This document shows positions 34,673 through 42,539 of a stretch of 64,000 bases of DNA, piece by piece. The position numbers and the translations under genes were made by a program. Position 1 is the first letter of the stretch; each line of letters opens with the position of its first letter. The DNA is from QQUJ01 sp050287605 (GTDB lineage: Bacteria; Pseudomonadota; Gammaproteobacteria; QQUJ01), in assembly GCA_050287605.1 (NCBI GenBank), contig JBNKCG010000093.1:1-64000 (forward strand), in the 5' to 3' direction. The notes beneath the pieces are model-generated. The model saw only the letters and a list, made by a program, of their open reading frames with translations. It did no database searches and was not told the origin of the DNA.

Positions 34673-36514
34673 TCAGTACTCCAGATCCTCTTTGGTGAAC
34701 TCGCGCTTCGGCTTTTTACCCAGTACGCGTTTGAGAATATCGTTCAACGTCGCAGGATCGTTGTCGAAACCGCCATGGACGGTGCTTAACGTGCGTGGCT
34801 CTTTGGTAGCGTCGCCGTGGCTGTAGACCATCTCGAGCTTGGGTAGCGTACCCTCCAGCGCTTTGCTGTGAAGACGCATACCGAGGATGGGCGCTGGCGT
34901 GTCCTCTTCGAACGAACGCGATACGAAGTAGAGCAGCGACTTGCGATACGGACCGACGGTGTCGTCCTTCTCCAGCTTTTCGTCCAGGTTGTAGATGGTC
35001 ATCTGATCGATGCCGAAACCGCCAGCACCGTTGGCCAGCAGCGGATGGTAGTGACTCTTGTAGAGTTCCATGGTTGCCGCAGGAGCGAGCAGGCTGCAGG
35101 TGTCGACGCGCAGCTTGGGCGCGATACCCTCCATCGCCTCCAGCAGATGGGCGAGCAGGATACCACCCGTGCTGTGGCCCACCACATGCAGCTTGTACTT
35201 AAAGCCGGCGCCCTTGCCCAGCGCAGCGGCGAACGCCTGCAACGTCTGCGTGCCGGCATTATTGTGCTGAAAACCGTTGCGGGCACCGAATTTCATTTCG
35301 CGCCAGAGCGCACGCCCGGGACGGCGCGCCAAACGCTCCAGCAGCTGATCCCACCAATCGGTCAAACCGCCGACCCGGTCACCGACACCAGCGCGCTCGC
35401 CGCGCGACACGATGACATCCTTAAGCTCTTCGGCAATGCCGGTGTCGTACATGATGTGGAAGGGGTAGACGCGGTTGGCTTTGAACACGTCGCGCATGGC
35501 GGCGATACGCTTGGCCGAAGCCTTGGGGCTGTTGAGGCCGCCGTGTGCGTAGATCAGCAAGTGATCGTAGTTTTTGCTGGCGGCGAGATTGGCGGCGGTG
35601 GTCTTGATGTCGTTCAAGTTGCTCCAGTAGCTGCCGGCATCGTGGAACTTGCCGTCGTCGATATGCACGAAATGGCCGGCGATCTTGCCGCGCGGCGGCG
35701 CGGCGCCCGCCCCCACCGTATCGCCCCGCACCAGACCCGCTTCGGCGGTGCCCATCGCCCAGATCTGCGGCGTGGGCAGCGCCAAGCTCAAAACCCAGGC
35801 GTCGACCAGGTTTTCGTACCAGTCCTCGTAGGTCCAGAGCGCGGTGCCGCCCTGCCCCCACGCCTTGCCCCAGGAATTCTGCACCCAGAATCCCTTGTTG
35901 TTGTAGCCGACCAGCGCAAAGGCGTGGCCGCCGCTGGTCTTGTCACGAAACGGAATGACGCCGTTCGTGATCGCCGACGAGCCCCAGCCGGCGTGCACGT
36001 TGGCCGAACAATAGACGGCGCCGGCCTCATTGAGCGCGGCATGAAAATCGCTGATGCGGTGTTTGAGCCGGTAATAGGCACCGATGGTATTGGCACGTGC
36101 GTCCTTGGCCGCTTTGACGGTGAGCGCCCCCGGTTTGCCGTCGACGTAGGGCCAATAGCCGTCGCGGCACACACCCATGTTGGCGAACCCCTTGATGGCA
36201 CCGCGGCACGACGACCCCGAATAGGCCTCGCCCGGCCACTCGTCGTGCTTGCGCGCCATCTCGTAAAGCATGCGCGCACTGACCTGCACTTTGTTGCTGC
36301 GATTCTGATTGAGCAGGTTGATCACCGCCGCCAGGCCGAACCCGGTACAAGCCCCCTCGCTCTTCTGGTCGAGGATGATCATAGAGCGCGGCTTGGCCAT
36401 TGAGGTCTTCAACGGAATGGGGGGGGCTTTGTACTCCCAATCACGGGTATCGGGCAGATCGGGGGTGGCGGTGAGTTTGTAGCCTTCCAGGTTCTTCGCC
36501 TTGTTCTCGGCCAT
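34673..36514 (-). CDS. papain-like cysteine peptidase fused to alpha/beta-hydrolase domain
   Basis: 613 aa; AGGAG lies 7 nt before the ATG. The N-terminal half (~20-250) is a C1A papain domain with catalytic Cys in SEGACTGFGLA, His in GGHAFALVGYN and Asn in VQNSWGKAWGQGG. The C-terminal half (~285-580) looks like a lipase-type alpha/beta hydrolase: LLIYAHGGLN (oxyanion strand) and VVGHSTGG with nucleophile Ser, plus likely acid and base residues further on. No signal peptide or membrane segment is seen. The combination of two hydrolases next to a GH108 muramidase is unusual. An effector, predation or phage-derived role is inference; no secretion genes are adjacent. Confidence 0.87.
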   Translation of the reverse strand: MAENKAKNLEGYKLTATPDLPDTRDWEYKAPPIPLKTSMAKPRSMIILDQKSEGACTGFGLAAVINLLNQNRSNKVQVSARMLYEMARKHDEWPGEAYSGSSCRGAIKGFANMGVCRDGYWPYVDGKPGALTVKAAKDARANTIGAYYRLKHRISDFHAALNEAGAVYCSANVHAGWGSSAITNGVIPFRDKTSGGHAFALVGYNNKGFWVQNSWGKAWGQGGTALWTYEDWYENLVDAWVLSLALPTPQIWAMGTAEAGLVRGDTVGAGAAPPRGKIAGHFVHIDDGKFHDAGSYWSNLNDIKTTAANLAASKNYDHLLIYAHGGLNSPKASAKRIAAMRDVFKANRVYPFHIMYDTGIAEELKDVIVSRGERAGVGDRVGGLTDWWDQLLERLARRPGRALWREMKFGARNGFQHNNAGTQTLQAFAAALGKGAGFKYKLHVVGHSTGGILLAHLLEAMEGIAPKLRVDTCSLLAPAATMELYKSHYHPLLANGAGGFGIDQMTIYNLDEKLEKDDTVGPYRKSLLYFVSRSFEEDTPAPILGMRLHSKALEGTLPKLEMVYSHGDATKEPRTLSTVHGGFDNDPATLNDILKRVLGKKPKREFTKEDLEY

Positions 36515-36566
36515 GATGGTTCTCCTATGGATGGATTGGGGGTGGCGTGCGGGCCCGGTTCAGAAC

Positions 36567-36710
36567 TCAGGTCGGGGCGAGGTATCCACTACGCGCTGGC
36601 ATTCCTGATCCGCCCCACAACGCGTATGGGTTGGGCACAAACGGGCGAATAAAGACGGTACCGAAGCGGCCGGTCTGTGCGTCAGAGGATGGGATTGCAG
36701 GTCTTTTCAT
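36567..36710 (-). CDS. candidate 47-aa peptide upstream of the papain/hydrolase gene
   Basis: The ATG at 36710 is preceded by AAGGAG at ideal spacing (6 nt), as strong a site as any in the window. A promoter-like pair ends about 40 nt upstream. The product is Pro/Gly/aromatic-rich (FIRPFVPNPYALWGGSGM, ending RSGYLAPT), with no signal peptide or membrane helix. It is the first ORF of a likely operon with the papain-like peptidase. It could be a leader peptide, a substrate of the peptidase or simply a translated uORF. I know no homologue. Confidence 0.5.
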   Translation of the reverse strand: MKRPAIPSSDAQTGRFGTVFIRPFVPNPYALWGGSGMPARSGYLAPT

Positions 36711-36755
36711 TCGGGTCTCCTTACCCGACCGTTTTGGTAATTGTTTCAACTATAG

Positions 36756-36784
36756 ATCATAGTGTCCGTATCGACGCCACCCAA
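36756..36784 (-). promoter_or_regulatory. sigma70-like promoter for the small ORF/hydrolase operon
   Basis: On the minus strand TTGGGT (36779-36784), a 17-bp spacer, then TATGAT (36756-36761). Predicted start is about 36749, giving a ~39-nt leader to the small ORF. Confidence 0.55.
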
Positions 36785-36899
36785 CCGGAATTCCCGTCCA
36801 CCGCTTCCGCCTCCAGGCCCGTAGCGCCAAGCAGGCAGGGAATCGGCGGTCGGCGAACAGCGGGTCGCTCTGCGAGCGAATACTACATACACTGCGCGC

Positions 36900-37955
36900 T
36901 TATCTTCCGCCGCGGGCATCCATGCCCAGCAGACCCGCGGGCCGAAACACCAAAACCAGAGCCAACACCGCAAACACAGCGATATCGCGATATTCAAAAC
37001 TGAAATAGGCCGACCAAAAGGTTTCCAACAAACCGATCACCAGCCCCCCCAACATGGCGCCCGGCACCGACCCGATACCGCCCAACACCGCCGCGACCAG
37101 TGCCTTGAAGCCAACAAAGTACCCGCTGGCAATGTCCACCCCGCCGTAGTGAACCATGAATATGTACCCGGCGAGCATCGACAACCCGGTACTTAGCGCC
37201 AAGGTCTGGGCGATAGTCCGCCCCACCGAGACGCCGCACAGGGCGGCCATGCGCGAATCGTCCGCGCAGGCACGAAACCGAAGACCAAACGGCGTCTTGT
37301 GCAGCAGCCACCCAACGACTGCATATGCCAACAGCACCAACACAATGAGCATCAGCTGGGCTGGAACGATGGTGACGGTATACCCCTCGCCTTGCCACAA
37401 TGGCAACGCGTCATCATAGAGCGGCGGGAGCCAACGCGTCTGCGCGCCCTGGGTCACGCGCACCACCTCGCGCAACGCTATACCCAATCCTAACGTCGCT
37501 ACGATGGGCGCATAGGTGTCGGCGCTGCGCAACGGCTTGAACACCAGGGGATACGATACCGCACCGTAGACTGCACCGACGGTGCACACCACCACCAGCG
37601 TCAAGATGAGCGCTACCGGCGTGAGGTAGGCACCTTGTGCAGCCAGCACCAACAACACCACGTAGCTGAAAACGCCCCCCATCATGGCAAAATCGCCAAA
37701 CGCCAGATTGATGCGCCCGATGATGCGATACAGCAGCGTGTAGCCCACCGCGACCAACCCATAGACCGCACTCACGGTGACGGCATTGACGATTTGCTGA
37801 AGCAGAAAGCGCAATTGGTCTCCGTGACCCAACACCGCTCGCGCAACACCTTCGGCGGCCAACGCCTTGGCGTAGCAGCCCATCATCACCGCAACCGCCG
37901 CCAACCCCAGGCGCACCAACAAGCGGCATCGTGTGAAGCGGTTCAGCAAATCCAT
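36900..37955 (-). CDS. LivH-type branched-chain amino acid ABC transporter permease (solitary)
   Basis: 351 aa with about eight or nine membrane helices. The LivH/BPD_transp_2 signatures are clear: VYGLVAVGYTLLYRIIGRINLAFGDFAMMG near the N-terminus, LRFRACADDSRMAALCGVSV (EAA-like loop), and FKALVAAVLGGIGSVPGAMLGGLVIGL. Such permeases pair with LivM, two ATPases and a binding protein, and the urea (UrtB) transporters share this fold. None of these partners is adjacent, so it may have lost its cluster or serve a remote one. The N-terminus (~35 residues before the first helix pair) looks extended. The ATG at 37955 has only a weak ribosome-binding site. Confidence 0.9.
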   Translation of the reverse strand: MDLLNRFTRCRLLVRLGLAAVAVMMGCYAKALAAEGVARAVLGHGDQLRFLLQQIVNAVTVSAVYGLVAVGYTLLYRIIGRINLAFGDFAMMGGVFSYVVLLVLAAQGAYLTPVALILTLVVVCTVGAVYGAVSYPLVFKPLRSADTYAPIVATLGLGIALREVVRVTQGAQTRWLPPLYDDALPLWQGEGYTVTIVPAQLMLIVLVLLAYAVVGWLLHKTPFGLRFRACADDSRMAALCGVSVGRTIAQTLALSTGLSMLAGYIFMVHYGGVDIASGYFVGFKALVAAVLGGIGSVPGAMLGGLVIGLLETFWSAYFSFEYRDIAVFAVLALVLVFRPAGLLGMDARGGR

Positions 37956-38042
37956 ACCCGGATGTCCCGCAACGCTGCATCGAGCACCTATACTGTGATA
38001 GTCGCAGCGGCAAGTAAACGGCTCAGAAAAGGCAAGGCGAAG

Positions 38043-38510
38043 ATGCGCAATCCGTTGTCGATAGTCACCGCGCTGCTACTCGCAGCCTGCTCCAACAACG
38101 GTATCGAGCAAGGTCCCTATCTGGAGTTTTCCGGGGGTGGGTTCATGTTTAACTACCGCGTCGCGGTGGTTGACTACGGATTCGTCGCATCCGTAAAACG
38201 CACCATTGAGCCGGGGACCATCGTGGAGGCCAGCTTTGAAAACCCGCAAGGCGGCGCGCCGTTCATTGAGACAACGACGGCGACCGCGGGACGTGTCCAG
38301 TACGCCTTCCGCTCGCCGCCGGTACACGGTGTAAAAGCCGGCAAGGACTACGAGGTAATACTGCGGCTACGCGACCCCAAACAGGGCAAGATCCTGGCCG
38401 CCTATACGCACCATTTCCGCTCCAACGTCGATCAAACGCTGATGCCGCAATCAGCGCTCACGGTAGGCCCCGGGTATCAGCAGCCCATCGCTGCCCCGCA
38501 ACCGCAATAG
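38043..38510 (+). CDS. small lipoprotein of unknown function
   Basis: 155 aa from the ATG at 38043, with AAGG upstream. Lipoprotein signal with LLAAC (Cys16). The mature part is a single beta-sandwich-like domain (VDYGFVASVKRTIEPGTIVEASFENPQ...YEVILRLRDP) ending in a Pro/Gln-rich tail. No family recognised. It is divergent from the livH-like gene across 87 bp, so the two promoters must overlap. Confidence 0.82.
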   Translation: MRNPLSIVTALLLAACSNNGIEQGPYLEFSGGGFMFNYRVAVVDYGFVASVKRTIEPGTIVEASFENPQGGAPFIETTTATAGRVQYAFRSPPVHGVKAGKDYEVILRLRDPKQGKILAAYTHHFRSNVDQTLMPQSALTVGPGYQQPIAAPQPQ

Positions 38511-38574
38511 ATGAGGCGGGATGCGGTACACGCTTTCCCGTCCCCGGAGTTACCCAATACCCACCCGACACTAG

Positions 38575-38990
38575 CTATCTGCGCAGGTAGCTGAAGCTTG
38601 GCTGCGGTCGCCCGACAAAACAGGATTGGGTAAACCCGTATTTACGGATGATTGCCAGGGCCTTCTTCGCTTCGTCGTCGCGCCCGGCAAAATCGAACAT
38701 CCAGTGATTGCCATCGACGATCTTCCAGTGCCCGTCGATGTGCGCCACCTGTGCGCGTTGGGGATCAAAACCGACGCAGTCCTCGCCCTTGAGACGGCCC
38801 TGCGGCGCGCGATCTCCACGCAACAGATACGTGAACGAGGGATCGGGACGGCCCACGAAACAGCTATGGTCCAATTGATAATGGCGAATGACGCGGTACG
38901 CGGTGCGCACTTCCTCGCCGTTGTTGCCGAAATCGAACAGCCAATGATCGCCGTCGACGATCTTCCAGCGCCCCTGAACCTGCGCGGCAC
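38575..38990 (-). repeat. tandem duplicated domain (two ~205-bp coding copies)
   Basis: Both copies share DC-GFDP, GWKIVDG-HW-FDF-like blocks and SCFVGRP-PSF-YL. They differ at many positions, so the duplication is old. Confidence 0.8.
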
Positions 38991-39462
38991 GCGCAGTGCG
39001 CGGGTCGAATCCCAGACAATCTTCCGATGGAGCACCCTCTGCGGCAGGCGCGACCAACAGCGGCTTGATGGGCTTGATCGGGGCCTGGGGCGGCGCAACC
39101 GCCTCCTGGACGGTCACCCGCGTCCACCGCGAGGCGCCGAACCCGCCGGTCTTACGCACCGCGTTTAGCACATTGCCATTGGCACGGATGCGCAGTTCCA
39201 TCTCGCCGCGTCCCTGGGCGGAGCCCTTGGGAACGTCCTGCCAACTACCCTTGACCGCGTCGCCGTTGACGCGACCGACAAAAACGTTGGACCAGTGTGG
39301 ATCGGTCGCCCGCTCTTCGCCGAACCACACCAGACGCTGTCCGCTTTGACGCAGGTAGTAACGCCCCCCGTCGTCGGACGTCCAGACGCCGCTAAGATCC
39401 GTGGCGGCCAACACCGGCAGCGACACCAGCCAGCCGATGAATGCGATGGTGAGCCGTCTCAT
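38575..39462 (-). CDS. secreted protein with a tandemly duplicated ~68-aa domain
   Basis: 295 aa from the ATG at 39462 (GGAGG upstream) with a signal peptide ending near VLAA. The N-terminal part (~20-110) looks like a small beta-barrel: LSGVWTSDDGGRYYLRQSG...FGEERATDPHWSNVFVG. Two copies of a domain follow, each with (E)DC(L/V)GFDP, (R/H)WKIVDG(D/N)HW(L/M)FDF, a YR/IIR helix and SCFVGRP(D/Q)PSF(T/S)YL. Two cysteines per copy may form a disulfide. Function unknown. It precedes nothing obvious and converges on the lipoprotein gene. Confidence 0.85.
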   Translation of the reverse strand: MRRLTIAFIGWLVSLPVLAATDLSGVWTSDDGGRYYLRQSGQRLVWFGEERATDPHWSNVFVGRVNGDAVKGSWQDVPKGSAQGRGEMELRIRANGNVLNAVRKTGGFGASRWTRVTVQEAVAPPQAPIKPIKPLLVAPAAEGAPSEDCLGFDPRTARAAQVQGRWKIVDGDHWLFDFGNNGEEVRTAYRVIRHYQLDHSCFVGRPDPSFTYLLRGDRAPQGRLKGEDCVGFDPQRAQVAHIDGHWKIVDGNHWMFDFAGRDDEAKKALAIIRKYGFTQSCFVGRPQPSFSYLRR

Positions 39463-39553
39463 GTTCCCTCCTTTGAAGTATCCGGTTTGACCCCGAGCGT
39501 CGTTGTGGCGCGGTGCGATCACACCATTACCACCGGTGGCCGTGGCGGGCAAC

Positions 39554-39576
39554 AAAAAACCGGCGCGGTGCCGGTT
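39554..39576 (-). terminator. rho-independent terminator of the FKBP gene
   Basis: A 7-bp stem (AACCGGC / GCCGGTT) followed on the minus strand by a T-run (rc of CAAAAAAC). It lies 29 bp after the FKBP stop. Confidence 0.8.
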
Positions 39577-39604
39577 CTTTGCAACCAACGGGGCAAAGGT
39601 GCGA

Positions 39605-40030
39605 TCAGGCGATCTCGACCAGCTCCAGGTCAAAGGTCAGGGCCTTGCCCGCCAACGGGTGATTGGCATCGAGTTTGACATTGTCGTCCGACAATTCGAT
39701 GACGGTGACGATCAGCTCACCGGCCGGACCCGAGGCCTGGAGCTGCATACCCACGGCGAGATCGATATCGGCGGGTATCTCGGAGCGTTGCACCTCCTGC
39801 ACCATTTCGGGCTGGTGGTCACCGTAGGCATCCTGGGGCTCGATGGTCACGGTAGTGGTGTCGCCCACCGCCATGCCGGTGACCGCGGCGTCGAATCCCG
39901 GGATCACCTGACCGGCCCCCAACGTAAATTCCAGCGGGTCGCGTCCCGAGGATGAGTCAAACACGGTGCCGTCGTTCAGTCGGCCGGTGTAGTGAACGCG
40001 AACTGTGTTGCCCGCAGTTGCTTGTGTCAT
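39605..40030 (-). CDS. SlyD-like FKBP-type peptidyl-prolyl isomerase
   Basis: 141 aa; GGAGG lies 6 nt before the ATG. VHYTGRLNDGTVFDSS opens the FKBP fold, PLEFTLGAGQVIPGFDAAVTGM is its core, and the insert-in-flap domain (EPQDAYGDHQPEMVQEV...IPADI) marks the SlyD group. NHPLAGKALTFDLELVEI ends the fold. It lacks the His-rich C-terminal tail of E. coli SlyD, so nickel delivery via a tail is unlikely, although a NiFe hydrogenase operon starts its downstream end 166 bp away. Cytoplasmic prolyl isomerase/chaperone. Confidence 0.95.
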   Translation of the reverse strand: MTQATAGNTVRVHYTGRLNDGTVFDSSSGRDPLEFTLGAGQVIPGFDAAVTGMAVGDTTTVTIEPQDAYGDHQPEMVQEVQRSEIPADIDLAVGMQLQASGPAGELIVTVIELSDDNVKLDANHPLAGKALTFDLELVEIA

Positions 40031-40195
40031 GGCAGTCCTCCAGTTACCAATGCTGGGTGAGTCGACGCAGCCAATGCAAGACGCAAAGTGGAGTGATTGG
40101 GCGATATCAGATCGACCGCGGGAATAGGTAAAGTGCGCCTACATATCACCCGGGCAGTCTATCGAAGTTGGGCGCTCATGGCGAACTTTGCGGCG

Positions 40196-40594
40196 TCACG
40201 TCCTCGGCAGCAACGAGCGAATCTTCTCCAACAGCAGATCCGGGGCAACGGGTTTTTCGAGAAACCCCTGTACCGGTAGGAAATCATCACTGATGTCGCG
40301 CTCGGAGAAGCTAAAGCCGAGGTTGGTACGTTCGTTGACCGCGCTCAGCACCAACACCGGGATGGGCTGCAGTGCAGGATCGGCCGCCAGCGCACGGGCG
40401 GCCTTGAACCCGGCCTGAGGATCATCGGGAAAAATAATGTCGAGCAGTATCAGGTCGGGGTGCTGTTTGCGCGCGAACTCCACCACATCGGCGGTATCGG
40501 TCTTGGCCGTCACTTCGTAGCCGTTGCCTTCCAGGATCAGCGTCAAACTGTCGATGATGTCGAGATCGTCGTCGATGATCAGTATGCGTGCCAT
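40196..40594 (-). CDS. single-domain response regulator (CheY-like)
   Basis: 132 aa, receiver domain only. Acidic pocket D8-D10 (IIDDD), phospho-acceptor Asp52 (ILLDIIF), Ser in VLVLSAV and a Lys in FLEKPV. No output domain. It ends the hydrogenase operon, 77 bp after the sensor kinase, and is presumably that kinase's partner. It must act by contact with another protein rather than by binding DNA. Confidence 0.93.
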   Translation of the reverse strand: MARILIIDDDLDIIDSLTLILEGNGYEVTAKTDTADVVEFARKQHPDLILLDIIFPDDPQAGFKAARALAADPALQPIPVLVLSAVNERTNLGFSFSERDISDDFLPVQGFLEKPVAPDLLLEKIRSLLPRT

Positions 40595-40671
40595 GGTCCT
40601 GCGTCCTCCTCCAAAATCAGTCCCGGCGACCCGCAGCCGCGCGGGTCGCTGCGCCCCGGTCCGGGGTGCAT

Positions 40672-42039
40672 TCAGCGCTTCGCGCTTGCCAGTATGACGC
40701 GAAACACCGTGCCCTGCGACTGCGCGTCGCGCACCTCCACTTTCGCCCCCAACAACCGCGCGGTGGCCTTGACGATGGGCAGCCCCAAACCGGTACCTCC
40801 CTCGTAGTGGGCGGCCGCCGCGCTGGTGCGGTAATACTCGTCGAAGATGCGGTCCTTGGCATCCGCCGCAATACCGATACCGTGATCTTCCACTTCGACC
40901 ACAATCTGTTTGTCGGCGGAGATCGCCCGCACCAACACCTGTCCGCCGTCGTACGAATATTGAACGGCGTTGGCCAACAGGTTGGAAAACAGCGTATGCA
41001 GATGCTCGCGGGTTGCGCGCACCCTGCGCGGGCCTACGATACGATTCTCCAACGCCACGGCGATGTGGCGCGGGCGGCCCAGCTCCTCGGCCTCGACGAC
41101 GAACTGGCTGAGCGCCGCCACCAGGTCCACATCCTCGAACTGCGTGCCGGTGTAAACGTAGGTGCGCAGATTGCTGAGGCGCATGATGTCGGTAATCTTG
41201 AACAGCAGCCGGTCACAGCGCCGCCCAATGCGTTCGACGATGACTTGAGCCTTGTCGGGCAGCTCACCGGCGTAACCGTCGCGTAGTGTGAAGACGTAGC
41301 TCTTGATAGCCGCCAGCGGTGCCTTCAACTCGTGCGTCCCCACCAGCACCGCGCGGGTACGCTGCTCATCAAGGCGCACCATCTGTTCGTAGCTCTGTTC
41401 CAGTTCGATCTCGTTGGCGATCAGGCGCTCGGTAATGACGCTCACCAGGTACCAGCACAGCAGCACGCAGGTGACGAGCACCCCGAGAAAACTGGCCAAC
41501 GCCAGAGGTTCATCGAGCAGCAGGCGCTTGACCGGTGAATCGAACAGCACGCGTTCGGGCAGGATACCCGCGGCTTCCAGCACCAGCGGCGAGGTGACCA
41601 TGACCAGCGCCACCAGCGTCACCGCCAAACCCTGACGGCGGGTAAAAAAGAGTGCCACCACGATGATGTTGGGCAGCACCAGGAACAGCACCGGCGTCTC
41701 CACCGTGCCCAGGGCGTAGGTCACCACCGCCAGCGCCAGGTAATCCCCCATCACCTGCACCAGGCAGAGCCGGCGCAGATCGCTGATGCTGGGACACTGA
41801 ACTTTGGCCTGTTGCGCCTGCCAGTGATAAAACCCGTTGGCCAGCAACAGTACCGTACCCACCGCCGCGAACAGGCCGGGTTCCAACGCCAGCGGCGCGA
41901 TCCGGGTGACAGCGAACAGTGCCATGCCAAAACAGGCCGCGACGAAAAACCAGCGCAGCTGTACCGCCCAGCCGATGCGGTCCACCAGTTCGCGGGTGTG
42001 CACGTCCTGCACACAGCAGATGATCGTCTCGTCGTTCAA
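40672..42039 (-). CDS. membrane sensor histidine kinase in the hydrogenase operon
   Basis: 455 aa from a TTG at 42039 whose TTGA overlaps the protease stop. The N-terminal region (~1-25, with a CC pair) is followed by about six membrane helices (~27-205) and a short coiled coil. HisKA has phospho-acceptor His236 in THELKAPLAAI. The ATPase domain has N (NLLANAVQYS), G1 (DHGIGI) and G2 (GGTGLGLPI) boxes. There is no large periplasmic sensor domain, so it likely senses through the membrane segment. Being the last-but-one gene of the hydrogenase operon, it probably reports redox, hydrogen or membrane state (inference). Confidence 0.9.
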   Translation of the reverse strand: MNDETIICCVQDVHTRELVDRIGWAVQLRWFFVAACFGMALFAVTRIAPLALEPGLFAAVGTVLLLANGFYHWQAQQAKVQCPSISDLRRLCLVQVMGDYLALAVVTYALGTVETPVLFLVLPNIIVVALFFTRRQGLAVTLVALVMVTSPLVLEAAGILPERVLFDSPVKRLLLDEPLALASFLGVLVTCVLLCWYLVSVITERLIANEIELEQSYEQMVRLDEQRTRAVLVGTHELKAPLAAIKSYVFTLRDGYAGELPDKAQVIVERIGRRCDRLLFKITDIMRLSNLRTYVYTGTQFEDVDLVAALSQFVVEAEELGRPRHIAVALENRIVGPRRVRATREHLHTLFSNLLANAVQYSYDGGQVLVRAISADKQIVVEVEDHGIGIAADAKDRIFDEYYRTSAAAAHYEGGTGLGLPIVKATARLLGAKVEVRDAQSQGTVFRVILASAKR

Positions 42040-42539
42040 GAGTGATCCCGAACCAAATCCACCAGCAGCGCATCGACGGTAGCCAGCAACTGCGACTCGA
42101 GCGCCGCGAAGCGCGCGTCCAGCAGCGGACTCAGCGCGTCGCCCGGCGCGCAGTCGGCCGGCTCCACGGCAAAGAAATAGAGGGGCCGTTCGAACCCCAG
42201 ACCGCGCGCCAGATCGATGGCGTAGGCGAGGCCAAAGCCGTGCGTGGATTTCTCCTCCTGGGCGTTGACCAGGTTGGCCCGCCCCGCCGGCCACCAGTGC
42301 ACGGTTCCCGGCGCCTCCCCCATGTGCGCGCCATCGACGAACAGCACCGGTACGTCGTGTTCGATCAGCTCCTGCGCCAGCGTAAAAGCGTCGGCGTTTT
42401 CCCACACCGCCCCCTCGACCGCAGTCGGCAGGCGCGGGATCACCGACTCCACCAGCCGCACTCCGATGCCGTCGTCACCGTGGGTGCGGTTACCCAGGCC
42501 GGCGACGAGCAGGCGCGGGGTATCGCGCCGCGGCGTCAA
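42036..42539 (-). CDS. NiFe hydrogenase maturation protease (M52 family)
   Basis: 167 aa from a TTG at 42539 overlapping the large-subunit stop as TTGA, with GGAG 5 nt upstream; an ATG at 42572 (deep overlap) is the alternative. VAGLGNRTHGDDGIGVRLVE carries the nickel-ligand Asp region of HyaD/HybD/HycI proteases, and FVDGAHMGEAPG the second acidic site. It cleaves the C-terminal tail of the large subunit after nickel insertion. Substrate is the adjacent large subunit, whose tail after the last His is only about seven residues. Confidence 0.92.
   Translation of the reverse strand: MTPRRDTPRLLVAGLGNRTHGDDGIGVRLVESVIPRLPTAVEGAVWENADAFTLAQELIEHDVPVLFVDGAHMGEAPGTVHWWPAGRANLVNAQEEKSTHGFGLAYAIDLARGLGFERPLYFFAVEPADCAPGDALSPLLDARFAALESQLLATVDALLVDLVRDHS

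Larger units (their letters stand above)
36515..36899. other. leader region of the hydrolase cassette
   Basis: 385 bp holding a promoter-like pair (36756-36784) and a 47-codon ORF (36567-36710). Nothing further is recognised between 36785 and the livH-like stop. Confidence 0.5.
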
